64,000 nt of DNA from Cheilinus undulatus (lineage: Eukaryota; Chordata; Actinopteri; Labriformes; Labridae). The notes beneath the pieces are model-generated. The model saw only the letters and a list, made by a program, of their open reading frames with translations, had not been told where the DNA came from and ran no database searches. The stretch is from positions 25,858,719 to 25,922,718 of the forward strand of contig NC_054882.1 of the NCBI RefSeq assembly GCF_018320785.1, in the 5' to 3' direction. Below, piece after piece: positions 1 to 13,000 of the stretch. The stretch's first letter is position 1. Every line of letters starts with the position of its first letter. The translations under genes and the position numbers were made by a program.

Positions 1-3000
1 TTTAACTACAGAAGGAGAAAAAGAACAACTGCCTGATGGTTTTAGCCTCCACGAGCCCTACAGTTTCTCGACAGTGAAAGTAAAGTGGTGAGCAAAGAAC
101 GGCTGGGGTTGTTTCTGTGGTTGAAATCTTATTAGCAAAGGATGAACATGACGCCTAATGATGTTGATCCTTGCTTGTGCTTTCATCCTTGTGGACATTT
201 TTGCCAAATTTAAAGCACATACAGGTTCTTGAGATATTCTGATCACAATTTGAAAGCACAGTGGCTTTCGCCAAGGCTATCACTTACATAGGGGTCTAAC
301 GTTAGTTCATGCAGGACACAACAGCTGTGATCAGCTGATCCTAATTAGTGCCTCCCAGCTCCCACAGCCAATCACAGCTCTTTCTCTCAACACAGCGGTG
401 TATTTAAATATGACGTACTTCCCACTAATCCCTGTTTACATTAATGCTGACGTACCACACTGCTGCTGCTGCCAAAGCTTACCTCCTCCACCCCAGCCTC
501 CTCATTTATAGCATAAAGCTTGTTACACCCTCATATTCAGATTCATGCTACTTGGATTAATTGCTTTTGGACTAATTTTATTGTATCCATAAGGGGGTTT
601 CTAGCCATGTGCTCCTTGGAAAGTCAAAGCATGCTGCTTGATTAACCCAGGGAGCATCTTGTTCAAGTACAACTGTCCATCCATTTTGCAATTAAATGGT
701 TAAATGTATGATGAGAAAGTTCCTGACTGAACATTTCTTCTGAGATCCTCTGTGTTATAGACATTTGGCAGGTGCATGTGTGATTAATTTAAAATGTTTG
801 CCTGTAAATTCATCATGAATGCACAAAATAAAAACTGTACTCGCAATTGACTTTGGTTACAAAAATGTATAATTTACTAGCTATAAAAAAAAAGAAAGAT
901 TGGTGCATAATGCTACCTAACAGGTTTAAAAACAGCCTTTTTGGTTGTTTTTTTCATGGGATAAAAGCAACATTATGCACCATACTAACACAAGCACCGT
1001 AGACAGCGGCGTTTTAACAGATTTGAAACACACAGCAGTGTTATTATGAACCTCCAGAGGGTTGTAAAAGCAGAGTTTTGATAAATACAGGGGCAGGAGA
1101 ATGGCACTTTAATTTTAAATCATGGAAATAGAGGAAAATTGTGGCGCATTTGACTATCCAGAACTGGATCTGTGATGCACTATTATCTGAGACATTATTA
1201 CAGTTCATCCTGCACTCACACAGGTGCTTGCACACTTACCTTGTGCACGGGTTATCCTGGCTCACATTCAGACAAGGCCACGGTTGTTGACGCAGGCGTG
1301 TGTGAGGAGTCGGTGTTGAATGTCCTTAAAGGAGTGTAAAGCACAGGCCCACAAAAACAGCTCAATCAGGGCAGCCTGGCACCCAATCTCCTGTGTCAGG
1401 GCAACATTAAAGTTGCATTGTAGAGCAGGAGAGCTCATGTGCCACTGTGACCCAGCTCATTGGTAAACAACAAAGCTGGTGGTTCACTCATTTACTCTAT
1501 CATTGACCTCAATAGATTCTAATTTCAGTAAGCAATTACGAATTAATGACTCTAAAAATAGCGCTGGAGGCTTTCTCAACCGCTGAACAATTACTATAAC
1601 AAGATTTTTGTGCTTAAAACATAAAAACACTGTGTCTCATCATCATAGGAGCTCCAAACAAACCAGCCTTTTCTCCACAGCCATTAAAGCACGCTGCACA
1701 GCAGGAGGGGGTTTGTAAATCCACTGAAACAGTTCATCCTATATCGGCAAATCATTATGTCAAAGTGGAGTTGTTGCTCAGGGCCGCAGGGAGCAAGAAA
1801 GAAAGAAAGAAAAAACATTTGTTTCACATCAAAGGACATCAGAGGAGTCGATTCTTCCAGCCAGCGTGGAGAGACATGCACACCAGGGATCAGCTAGATT
1901 AAAGGGGCTCTAAAGAGAGCCATCGATCGTGTCAGCCAGGTTAGACCGCTGGATATTTATTGTTGATAATGATCAGGACTTCTCTCTAATTTGGCTACAG
2001 ACTAAGCAAGAAAAAGGTGTCTCGATTAGCTCATTCGCGAAGAGGACTTTCCAGGTAGAGACGGATCAAGAAAAAGAAAATTTATGGCAGCATGGTGAAG
2101 ACTTTCCCTAGCATATGGGTGCACAACTGGGTCAGAAGATAAGCAAACCCCCTGGTGATTGTGGACAGATGCAATCCATATCTGGCTGTGTTTATGTCCT
2201 CCCCCATCTTGTCTCTCTCATAGGCGTGTAGCAATCAGACAGTGACCTGTGGAAAAAAACTGTCACGCTTTTAGGATGCAGATGAGTAGAGACGAGAATG
2301 CCATGGCGCTTTAGCATCTGCTCTCATTTGCTATTATTAGATGTATTGTGGGTAATCAAAGATATCCAGAGTAAAGGTTTGAGGTTCAGTGGGTTCAATG
2401 AAGTGTATTGGCTAAGTCTACGCCCTGATGGTTAAAGGTCATACACTTAATTTCCTATTCAACCTTACATGTAATTACAGTTAATAATGCATGTGCAGCT
2501 TGTCACTATTTATAAAAGACTTTTGTGATTTAATCAATAATCAATAAGAACTTGCAGATTGGTGTGCATGCCTGCACTGCTGTGTGTGTGTTAATGTGTG
2601 AAAAATATGACCACACTTTAAACTTTGTGTCGGTCAGCGAATCAGCTGTAATGATGAGCCAGGTGTCTGTCCACTGGCCTGCCGCCTAGAAATCAGCATT
2701 AGATTAGACTGTCAGGGTGAGAGGGGATATACGGGCGCTGTGTGGAACAGACGTGGCAGGATTTTCATGAAACGCATCAATCATGTCATTGGCATATACA
2801 GGTCTGACCTAGTAGCAGAATCGTTTCAGTGTGAGAGCTTCATTATGACAAATGTCAGAGTGAGGAATGGGAGGGAGTCGCACTAACAAGCTTCATCTGC
2901 TGCACAGGGCAGAGAGCAGCTCTTTATTCTGTGTGTCAACATAGGGGTCTTTCCAACCACTGGACCCTCTGCCGTAGAAATCCACATTATTTTATCATCC

Positions 3001-3200
3001 CTGTTTTTGTTTTTTGAGTCTGAAGACAACTCAGCTGGTCCAAAATACAGCTGCATGTTTGCAGACAAGACCTGAGATAAGAGATTATATTTCTCCCCTC
3101 AATCCATCTTCTAACCCACAAAAGTCCTTATGGCAAGGCTTTGTTACATTTATTTACTTATAACTGGGGGGAGCGGTTACTCCTTGATTGTAAAACAATA
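1..3200. other. Intergenic sequence, no gene recognised
   Basis: I see no convincing exon, domain or RNA gene here. Reading frames are short and interrupted. The stretch is mixed unique-looking AT-rich DNA. A partial match to the end of a TTAA-type MITE (AAAGGGGCTCT) occurs near 1901, but no partner end is visible. Conserved enhancers for chrm5 could lie here but cannot be judged from a single sequence. Confidence 0.5.
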
Positions 3201-3209
3201 GTGGACAGA

Positions 3210-4020
3210 GTCTAAAACTCGTGGAACTGTTAAATCCAGCAAGATTATCTCATATTTCTAATATAACTGGCCCATCAACTATGAGGTCTGCAGATTTCCT
3301 CAAGTTTAAAAATGTAAACTTATCCTTGATGATTTAAGATATCCTTGTTAAGTCCTGAAATCTGAAAAAGTAAGGAGTAAAAATAATTAGATAAGTAGCC
3401 AGGAATGTGGGAAAAGAAATTAATTTGTGTCTTAATCTCATATTTTCAATTTTGCATCTCATAATTAGGACTCAAATTTAGGATTTTGACATTTATTTCA
3501 TACTTTAAGCATTTCAACTCATAATTTTAACTTCTTATATAATATTTTGAGCTTTAACATTTATAATTCTAATGTTTAAGTGATATGTTGACCTTTTTAA
3601 CCAATTATTTTGTATTTTTAACATATTTTCAACTCCAAACATTGACTTCATTATTTGACCTTTTAATTTCACAATTTTTGAATCATATTTTGACTATTAA
3701 TTGCATGATTACAAATTTTATTTGATAAATCGACCTTTTAGACTAATGATTTTGACTTTCTTTCTAATATATTTGCCTCTAAAACAAAACAATTAACTAA
3801 TAAATTTACTTTTCTCAATTTGTTAGCCTTTAAACTTATCTTTTTAACTTTTAAAATGTCAAAATCATTTATAATCAGTGCTAAGTTTTTTTTATTTTTT
3901 ATTTTTATTACTGGTGAAATGAGGTTGGAAGTTTATGGTTAAAAAGGTGACCCTGTTAGGCCCTCAGGTAGACCAGAATCCAGAATCCAGCCCCTGCTGT
4001 GATTTAGTTTGACACCCCTG
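3210..4020 (-). mobile_element. hAT-like non-autonomous element, second copy (left end decayed)
   Basis: The right boundary ends in GACACCCCTG at 4020. The 110 bases before it match, as reverse complement, the left end of the element at 7044-8226 (the 'CCCTGTTAGG...CTCAGGT' block and the 'GTTTATGGTTAAA' block). The interior is a degenerate A/T-rich tandem array. The match also runs through the far end of the copy at 7044-8226 (e.g. ATATAACTGG, GTCTGCAG and AGAAATTAAT blocks). The left terminus is degraded, so no target-site duplication can be read. There is no coding capacity. Confidence 0.65.
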
Positions 4021-4054
4021 GTTTAAAGAGACTGTCCTGAAACAAATAGCCTGG

Positions 4055-4275
4055 ATCGGTGGACATACCCTATGGGGTACAATCATGTTGGAACAAAAGG
4101 GCCTTCTCCAAACTGTTGCCACAAAGTTGGAAGCATAGCTTTGTCCAAAATGTCTTGGTATGCTGGAGCATTAAGATTGCCCCTCACTGGAGATAAGAGG
4201 TCTAACCCAAACCCTGCAAAACATCCCCATACCATTATCCCTCCTCCACTAAACTTCACAGTTGGCACAATTCAT
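4055..4275 (-). pseudogene. Tc1-like transposase fragment
   Basis: The minus strand at 4083-4268 encodes about 60 residues of the middle of a Tc1-family transposase, including the [10 protein letters not shown] motif and the following [10 protein letters not shown] segment. The same segment occurs in the larger copy at 49122-50157. The second catalytic Asp and the Glu region are missing and both ends are absent, so this is a dead internal scrap. Confidence 0.75.
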
Positions 4276-4279
4276 GGAT

Positions 4280-5300
4280 GAATTCAATCTAATGAGAGAA
4301 CAAGAGGACACTTTTAACAGCTTTTCTCCCCCATTATGTTAAATCCACCTATTAAAAAAAAAAAAAAATGGAATGACTTCAAAATATCTAGTGGAGCCAC
4401 ACCATTACAGCAGTTTATGAGAATGGAGTTTCGTGTTGCAGGGGTATCATGTAAAAGAATTTCTCTGGTTTTAAAAATTGTTTGAGATTTTTAATGATTA
4501 AAGATTTTTATGAGTACAATTAAAATGACATTTTTATGTTTTATCTTTACAGCAACTGTGATTTTTTTAACTTGTTTTTTCCCACTGAAAGGACTCTGAA
4601 TTCTGAAAGCGTTGACTAGTGATCATATAAAATGTTCCCATATTAAAGTTGGGTTGCTTCTCCACTATGATGGAACATTTGTTTGCAGCCCATGCTTGTA
4701 ATGCTTAGCTTATCATATATTCAGATCTTATAGAGTAAGGGTAATTTGATAACCCGCTGCAACAAATGAAGCTCGGATAAACAGCCAATTTGGTCCTGTG
4801 ACCTTGTGAATGCAAGCCAGATCCATACATTAAATGAGGAAACAGTCTAAAGCAGGAGCTGGATTTATCAGTGGTGATTTGATAGAAGCTCATGGAGCAG
4901 ATCAGCAGCCCATCAGCTGGATTAAAACATATAAGGTCTTTACAACCATTCAGGACAGCCGCCTAATGCCAACAGAATAATTCCCCAATCAGCACAATGG
5001 CACGCATACACAGACACACAAAGGTCTGAATGAAAAACATCTGTCACTTCAGTCGTGTGCTTATCTGCTCCAGCCATGTCAGCGCTCTGCCATGTGAGCA
5101 CAAAGGCAGCCATGGTGTTTTATGTTTCTTCAGATGAGTTTCCTGATAACCACAGAGCTTCAGCTTCAATGCTGATCAAACACAGAGAGCGCCTGGAGAG
5201 CTGATAACCCCACTCAGTGTCTTCTTTTGCTTTTTGGAGGCACAAAAGAAGGCAATTAATAGTTATCTGACACATATAAAAAGCAGGGTTTACACCAAAC
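4280..5300. other. Intergenic sequence upstream of the putative chrm5 leader exon
   Basis: No exon or RNA gene is recognisable. Apart from an A-run near 4353-4367 and a short block near 4313-4340 that resembles the repeat family at 38389, I see nothing specific. Confidence 0.45.
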
Positions 5301-5345
5301 ACCCCCTATATATAAAAATATATCCCTTGAAGCTACCCCGGCCAC
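5300..5345 (+). promoter_or_regulatory. TATA-like candidate promoter of chrm5
   Basis: A TATATATAAAAATATAT stretch (about 5308-5324) lies just before a C/T-rich tract (5339-5395) and a region that ends in a consensus splice donor at 5977. This spacing suits a TATA box about 30 bases before a pyrimidine-rich initiator. It is inference only; brain-expressed receptor genes often use several promoters. Confidence 0.3.
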
Positions 5346-5976
5346 CTCCTCTCCTCTCCTCTCCTCCTCTTCCCCTCCCTCCTCCTACCACCCTCACACA
5401 CTCTGAGGTCTGAGCTGCATGCTCACTGTCCCGAAACATGATGAACCATTCAGCCCTATGGGAATTTCTCCTCCCAGCAAGCTCGCGTCAGCTACATCTG
5501 TGACTGCCAGCCAGAGTGGATGCAGCAGCAGCAGCAGCAGTGTGGAGGTGGCAGTGACTTCACTCAGGCTCATTCTGCTCCAACTTTCAGAGGTGGCACG
5601 GCATTCAGAGAAGGAGGAGGGAAAGTTCTCTCTTCTTTGCTTCTGATTTTACTTCCTTATGAATATCTGAGGGGAGGATGCTCTTGCAACTTGCGGATAC
5701 TTTTCCCCTGTGGACACACAAAGGCAGCGATGGATGGATGAGGGGGACGTGATGCTGCCTGTAGGGATGACCCAAGCCGCCTTATTCTCCTTTTCATCCT
5801 CTGGCATGCGAGGGCCAGTTCAACAGGATTCAACCTCAATCCCTCCGACTGCGCTGCGATCCTGTTCCTCAGTGCCACACTTGACCTGAAGGCAAAACAA
5901 AGGGATTAACTATAAACTTTGTTCCCACCAGGAGACACACTCAGCCTTTAAAGAGGAGATCTGACCAAAGTCAGCT
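5340..5976 (+). other. Probable non-coding 5' leader exon of chrm5
   Basis: The region is less AT-rich than its surroundings, contains a short CAG run (5522-5540), and ends at AGCT|GTAAGTATG, a strong splice-donor consensus (GT at 5977). The next good plus-strand acceptor that leads into a real gene is the one at 17912-17913 before the chrm5 coding exon. Vertebrate muscarinic receptor genes usually have non-coding leader exons joined to one coding exon. The start of the exon is a guess; only the donor is well defined. The small open frames inside show no similarity I recognise. Confidence 0.4.
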
Positions 5977-7043
5977 GTAAGTATGTTTCCCTCTTTGCAT
6001 CAATGACCTGTCTTTTAGTCTTCAAAAATTAGTAAGTGGTTTAATATGCACTTTTCTATTGATGCTAAAAGGCGTGACCTGGATTTAAAGGGAAATAGCA
6101 ACATGGGTGCACAAGTGCATGTCTGAGAGGTCTATGCATGTATTTTTAATGCAGCCTTTTACCTTAATGAACACAACACAGGAGGCTCTCCCACGCAGAT
6201 CTGTGTACATAGGTTCTTGAAGACATGCTGTGTGGAAAAAAGGCCATACATTACATTAGATGAGCATATGTAGTCATAGATATATTCATATTTATTCCAT
6301 CATAGCTTCAATAAGCATGTTTAGCCATGTATCTGGTAGATTTTATCAATAACTGTGGCGGGTTTGTGCATAAATATGCCTCCTTTCTAAGTTGAATATT
6401 GATTTTACTCTCCAGTCTCTGGTGATTCTTCTTCACATTCACATCTGCAGTAAAACTCATTCATCTTCCAATTATTTTTATGAGCCTGTCAGTAGCAGAC
6501 CTAATTTTTTCTTACCTTAGTCCTATTTTTGCACACCCAGTCTACCCTCATTCTTCTCTCCAACTTGTCTTTAAAATACACAATCCAAAAATCAAAGTTT
6601 GTCCTTGTGCCATCTGCAAGTTTCTAAAATTTAAAAGTCATTTCTCCCCTCTTTATTTCCTTCAAAATTAATCAATATGTTTCTACCAAAGCTCAAAGCA
6701 CACAGGCTCCAAGCCTTCCCTTTCCCCCATCCTCTCTTTGATTAAGTGGAAATGACAAAATGAGGAAGGATTAAGCAGTGAACCGTGATTTTAACGAGTC
6801 CACCCAGTCCCCACAGATCTTGTGAGGTGTTACAGCAGTTGTGAGAAGGTGCTGGTGCTCAGAAAAGACGGGAAGTACAATTCCCATAAGACATTAATGC
6901 ATAGATTGGGTAGGGGAAAGTTGTGACTAGATGTCAGATGGGAGTTTTCTATTTTTTTCCTGCAGAAATTTCACTAAAATACCAATTTTTGTAGGAAAAC
7001 TAATGTTGGTTTGGAGAGTTTCCAGCAGGGATATACTCTATAT
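5977..7043. other. Putative chrm5 leader intron, first part
   Basis: AT-rich sequence without recognisable exons or repeats, up to the hAT-like insertion. Confidence 0.4.
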
Positions 7044-8226
7044 CAGCGGTGTCAAACTCAATCACAGCAGGAGCCGGATTCTGAAATTAGGTCTAACCTG
7101 AGAGCCTAACAGGGTCAACATTTAACCATAAACCGTCAACCTCATTTAGACCAGTAATGAATTATGGAAAAAAATTAGCAGCGATGATATGTATGATTTT
7201 AGAGACCTTAAAAAAGGTAAAATGATAAGTTTAAAGCCTCAAATTCTGAGATAAAAGTCAAACTTGTTGGGTCAAATGTGCACAACGTGAAATAAATGAT
7301 AAAACAATGTTTTAAAAGGCAAATATATGATCAAGAAAGTTTAAATCATGAGTTTTGAAGATCACAATACGAGATAAAATTCAAACTCATGAGTTTTAAA
7401 GGTCAAAATATGAGATAAAATTCAAACTCATGAGTTTTAAAGGTCAAAACATGAGATAAAATTCAAAATCATGTGTTTTAAAAGGGAAAATTTGATCTAA
7501 AATTCAAAAATCATGAATTTTAAAGGTCAAAATATGGGATAAAATCCAAAATCATGAGTTGTAAAAAGAAAAAAAATGAGATGAAAGTCAAAAAGCATGA
7601 GTTTTAAAGGTCAAAATATGAAATAAAATTTAAAATCATGAGTTAAAGAGGTCAAAATATTATCTTAAATTTTAAACTGTTAGTCTTAAAAATCTAAATA
7701 TGGGATTAAAGTAAAAGTTTGGAGCTGAAAAGGTCAAATGATGAGATAAAAATTCAAAATTATGAATTGAAAGGTCTAAATATGAGATAGAATTCAAAAT
7801 CATGACTTTAACAGATTAAAATATGACTTAAAATTTGAAATTGTGAATAAAAAAAGTTAAAGCATGAGGTAAAAAATAAAAATTATGAATTGAAAACGTC
7901 AAAATATAAAAAAATAAAAAAGTCATAATTCTAAGTTTGAATCGTAATTGTGGGATGCAAAATTGAAAACATGAAAACATGAATTAATTTCTTTTTCCAT
8001 ATACCTGACTTTTTTTTCAATCTAAATATTTTTTGATCTTTACTTCTTCAAATTTCTCTGACAAGGATATTTTAAATCATTTTGGTTAAGTGTACATTTT
8101 TATACTGGAGAAAACCTGCAGACGTCATACCAGTGGACCAGTTATAATGAAAATATGATAAGATCTTGATCTATAACTGTACCACAGGCCAGATTTGGCC
8201 CCCAAGCCTTTAGTCTGACACCCCTG
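7044..8226 (+). mobile_element. hAT-like non-autonomous element with perfect 8-bp target-site duplication
   Basis: The element begins CAGCGGTGTCAAACT and ends AGTCTGACACCCCTG, imperfect terminal inverted repeats with the CAG...CTG ends typical of hAT elements. It is flanked on both sides by the same 8 bases, CTCTATAT (7036-7043 and 8227-8234), the duplication length expected of hAT transposases. The interior (about 7220-7980) is a degenerate tandem array with a unit of about 41 bp containing CATGAGTTTTAAAGGTC. It has no transposase, so it must have been mobilised in trans. Confidence 0.85.
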
Positions 8227-8234
8227 CTCTATAT

Positions 8235-9366
8235 TTTCCAGCAATAATACAAAACAGGCTAGACATTACACATACTAATAATGGTTTCAGATAAAGACAG
8301 ATTTCTAACTTTTTTTGTGCAAACTTTTGCACAGGTGGTTTGCTAACACAGAAATTATATTCAACCAGCATGCAGGTCATTGAAATCTCTGCTTTCGTAC
8401 GCAACATCAGCATGGAGTAAATTGTGTCTGATCAGAGTTTGGAACACAACAACAAGCAAGAAACTATGAAAACTCTTCATGCAAGAACACAGATGAGTAT
8501 CATTATCCAAATGATGGAGTTTTAATGAAATGTTGCTCGTAAAAAGAACTCCAAGAGGCTTCAAGCGTGATCGTATTATTCCCTTCAGCATCTGCCAAAC
8601 CCACTGGGGTGTCTGTAGGCAGATCATAATACTCATCTAAGGATCATATTCGTACGTACATTTTCTAACTTGATAGATTTGGTTGTACACCAACCATGGA
8701 CACCAACACAATACAAGAATACAATTTCCCCATGCATGTTTAGGATTTGGGTCATTTAGATAAGCATCTGTTATCCCTTTATTCCTCCTGAAATGTTCAA
8801 TATATTCAAGCATTTCTCAGGTCCTTCTTAAAACCGTCATAAATGCAGGAATCTGAGCCATGGGTCAGTGGTCTGATAGGATGCAGGAACCCTTGTGCCA
8901 AAAAGCTCAGGGCTAATTTACACATCATACATCCTCACTATGCACACACATACACCGTCCTTTGCTTTGACCCGCCTCTCTTTGGCTCTCTTCTTCTTCT
9001 GTTGGTCTCTCTCATCTTCTTTCCTTTTCTTCCACAAATGCCATGCACACACCAAACACACACACACACATTTGTGCTATTCGCTTTCACGTTTCTGCTG
9101 TGCAGAGCAGATGTGCTGCAACCAAAGGAGAGTGGAGAAAAAGGTTATTCATGGCTTGGAGGCCTGGTGGAGGCCAGTGCATGGAGCTTCGGCACAGGAG
9201 CTCTGATGGCCAGGTGCCAGGGGACCTGCAGGGAGCCACTCGGCAACAAGATGGATCCACACTTCCCATTAGGCTGACTGAGTGTCAGTGAAATACACAA
9301 TAAAGTCAAGCTAGAGTTAGAGCTTGATTGGGATATTTAACTGAACTGCTGTACAGCTCAGTATAC
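8235..9366. other. Putative chrm5 intron sequence with CA-rich stretches
   Basis: There is no recognisable exon. CA-rich microsatellite-like stretches occur at 8941-8955 and 9046-9070. The overlapping open frames at 8843-9291 owe their length partly to these low-complexity repeats and show no domain. Confidence 0.45.
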
Positions 9367-10010
9367 AGGGCATTCAGAAAGTATTCAAACCCACTTCCCT
9401 TTATTAATTTTATGTTGCAGCCTGATGCTACAGTCTTTAAATTCATTTTTCTCTTGCAAATTCATCAAATTCAAACATCAACAACATCAAAATTAACATA
9501 AGCATTAAGATCCTTTACTCAGTACTTGGTTGAAGCACCTTCTGCAGCAATTACAGCCTCCAGTCTTTAAATTTGACACAACAAGCTTTGCACACCTGGA
9601 TTGGGGGATTTTCTGCCATTCTTCTTTGCAAAGGCTCAGTCAGGTTGGATGGAGACCATTAGTGGACAGCCATTTTCAGGTCTCTTCCATAGGATTCAAG
9701 TCAGGTCTCTTGCTGGACTACTCTAGGATATTCACAGAGTTCTCCCTAAGCCACTCCTGTGAGGTGCTGGCTGTCTGCTTATGGTCAACGGTATGTTGGA
9801 AGTTAAACCTTCAGCCTAGTCTGAGATCCTCAGTGCTGTGGAACAGGTTTTCACTGAGGATATATCTGTACTTTGCTCCATTCAGCTTTTCCTCAACCTT
9901 CAATAGTCTCCCAGTCCCTGCTGCTGAAAAACACCCCCACAACATGATGCTGCCACCACTATGCTATATAAGCCAGTGTTCCTTAAGGCAGAAATGGGCT
10001 CAGTTTTAAA
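9367..10010 (-). pseudogene. Truncated Tc1-like element
   Basis: One end is GCATTCAGAAAGTATTCAAAC, a typical fish Tc1-like terminus. The body matches, in the same orientation, the outer element at 48690-50710 (same GGAGACCATT...GTCAGG block, same GGCCACTC-like block). The minus-strand coding sequence ends around the transposase motif encoded by 'AACATGATGCTGCC' (reading ...IMLW...). The far end is missing and the reading frame is broken, so it is inactive. Confidence 0.75.
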
Positions 10011-13000
10011 GCTACCTGAGATACCAGGTGAATCTACCGGTTCTGATGAGTGCTCATTTACTGGGGAATGCACTAAATATTGTTCTGTATAGATTAATTT
10101 TACAGAGAAAATCTAAGAATGATATCAGATTTTTTTTAACCTATGGGGATGATTAATTTGATTCTTGATACATGTTCTTATTATACTTATTATGATACCT
10201 ATTTATAATAATTTAAATGTATCCTGTCTGAATTTTAATCTAGGCTATCTGAATTGCTATGTGAGTTTTGCATGCTTGTCTTCAGTTAAACTAGTATTAA
10301 ATCAACATATTTGTCTCAGCTCGCCTCTGTATTTCTCCTTTATTTCTTTTGCTCTCAGTAATGAGAGATGGCTGTGTCCTATCAAAACAGCATGGACAGT
10401 TGAGAAGCCATTCAGAATGACGTTAAGGCAAATAATAAGGAGAGAAGTACTGTTTAAGAAAATATGATCTTGGCAGATTTTCTCATGACTCATTTTGAAT
10501 GTGGGTTTTTGATAGACAGCTGCTCCCCTCTCTTCCCTGTACTGTACTGTATATCAGCACTTAGTCTTCTAGTAGTATGCAGTACCACACTGTAGTGTCT
10601 TACTTTCAACCTATGCTGTTCAACTTCCCAGTCCAAGCCCAGTGCTGAGATTGTGGAACAGGCCCAGAAAACCTTCTCCAGTTTGGGTCTGATTGAATCA
10701 ATCTCACCATATTATCTAGGTGTGTTAATCCAACTTTGAGAAATTCAATTATCTGCATGTTTGCAGACTTTTCAGAAGTCCAGCTAAAGTCAGACTACCA
10801 CAAAAATCTACTTTTTCTACATGCATGTAAATAAACTGAGTGGTGCCACCCTTTGGATTCTAAAGCAGAGATTGGAAGCCTATCAATGGTGGCTACCTTA
10901 TTGGAAGTGCTGCTTCATGTTTACTGCAGTCAACATAGTAACAGACTTAAGGTCTTTGCAGACTGGGTTTGTTATTTTCAGATGAGTTTTTTTGGATTCC
11001 TAATCCAAAAATTGTCACATACTTGAGCCTTGCACACAGAGTCTGTTGCATTTTATTTGTATTCACTGCAAACATTCTTAGAATGTGGCAAATTGTTTCG
11101 TACGACGGATATAAGCAGTGAGAATGAGGCTGAGGCTCTGCCACTCCTCAAAAATCACACTGGGTCCATGTAGCCTGACAGAGAGCTTCAACCAGCACCA
11201 GCAATTCAGTCTATGTCACATGGCTGTGAGTGCAAACTTATGCCTTTGTCTATTGTACTTCCATAGTTGTTATCCACATAACTGGGGGGGGGGGGGGGTC
11301 ACATAAAAATGACCCTGATCCAAAAAAATAATGAGTTTCAGTGTCAGTGTCCACTTGTGATTTAAACAACATGAGGTCAATTTTTTTTAACATGCAAAAA
11401 ATCAGACCAAAAAAAAAAAAACAAAAAAAAAAAAACAGGCCCAGTGTGCAAAGGTCTAAAGAGGTAAGGCTGAGACAAATCCTTTTGGCCTTTTCAGACT
11501 GGCAGCGTGAGACGCATCTCTGCAACGTGACAGTTTGATTCATTTGCACAAGTCGGGAGGAAAATCTAGAGAGTAGGCTTCTTGCCAATTTTTTCCTGCT
11601 TAGGTGGTTATCAGCCAAAATAGACAGGAAAATGATAAACAGATAGCCATATTTATCTTTTTAAAGCAAATATATACATCCACATTGGCAGGATATGTTC
11701 ATCTGTTTACAGAGTAAAAGCCCAGTTTAGAGTTTCTTTGGAGAAACTTTATTTTGTAAAGTTACCGACACAGTTCCCCTTTATTCTGAATAAAGTTACT
11801 TTAAGGGAGGTTTATTGAGGTAAAACTTTAAAAGAAAATGAGTAATGTTGCTGTGATGCCGACCAGCAGGGGACGTGGGTGGGGGGTACTTCAGCACTGG
11901 TCATGGCATGATTGCTCCTTGCAAACAGCTACAACGCATCTACTTTTCTGTCAGATCAGCTAGACCACCAATCATTCAAGTTTACACATACCACAACTTT
12001 TAAATCCTGCTTCAGGTGGACACTGAGGGAGCTGTATTAGCACTTTTGCATTAGCTTAATTTTTCAACACTGGAGGAACTGAGGTGATCCTTGGTGCTGT
12101 TAACAACTTTATTCTTGCAAATACTGTAGTTAAGGGATAGTTAATCACTGGCTAAATGACCATTTCTCATACATACACAGCTAACTTGATATTAAAGGAG
12201 GCAGTCAGGGTGTCAATAGAGGGTCTCCTCAGTTCTCTTGGTTTAAGTGAGAGCAGGATGGCTTTGCACCATTAATTGGCTCTGAAATTATCTCCTGATG
12301 TAATAGTTTCATTTGTAAAAGGTTATAAACACAGACCGACCAGATTTTTTGCAGCACCTTGTTGTCTTTATCTTCTATTTATGACCAGACTGGGTACTTT
12401 CCTACCATACGTCACATTTCATACCAAACTGTATCCATAAAAAGTCCACTGGTGGTGTCCTCAGTGGACCATATTCACTATTTATAGTGATGCCGAGTTT
12501 GTTTTTACCCCAAGCTCCTGAGCAAACCATTAAAACACTTCCTGCTTCGATTTAGAAGCTATTATCAGGCTTGACTTGTTCCACTGGTTGAGGTCAGGAG
12601 GTAGAACGAGTCCATACCCAGTGTGTATTTGTGTGTGCCCAGCAGCACAACAGTCATCGGTGAGTCAGGAATAATTCATTTCTTAAACGTCAGTTTTGTC
12701 ATCATTTATTAATGTTTTTGGTATCTTAGGTAATCACGGATGATTCCACAAGTCATTTTTCTATGAAAGGGAAAAAATCTTCTTCTGCCTGATTTATTGA
12801 GTAAATTCCCAATATGAGTAAGTCTGTTTACAGTTTAAATGTATAATGAAAGCCCAAAACAAATAGGAACATGGATAAGAGTCTACAGCCAGGTTGAGGC
12901 TGCTTTAAGGCACAGTAGTGTTTCTACTTACATGCTAATGTCACTACTTTAACATGCACATAACCACACAGCTGAGGGGGTTATGTTAAGCAGGAAAAAA

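Noticed and set aside
1899-1925. AAAGGGGCTCT match to a MITE end
   Set aside because: There is no inverted partner within 2 kb and the sequence after the first bases diverges; probably chance or a tiny relic.
8843-9277. 144-codon open frame
   Set aside because: It crosses CA-rich microsatellite sequence, which lowers stop frequency; overlapping frames are also open.
11250-11618. 122-codon minus-strand frame
   Set aside because: It runs through a G15 and two A-runs (poly-Phe and poly-Pro stretches); low complexity only.
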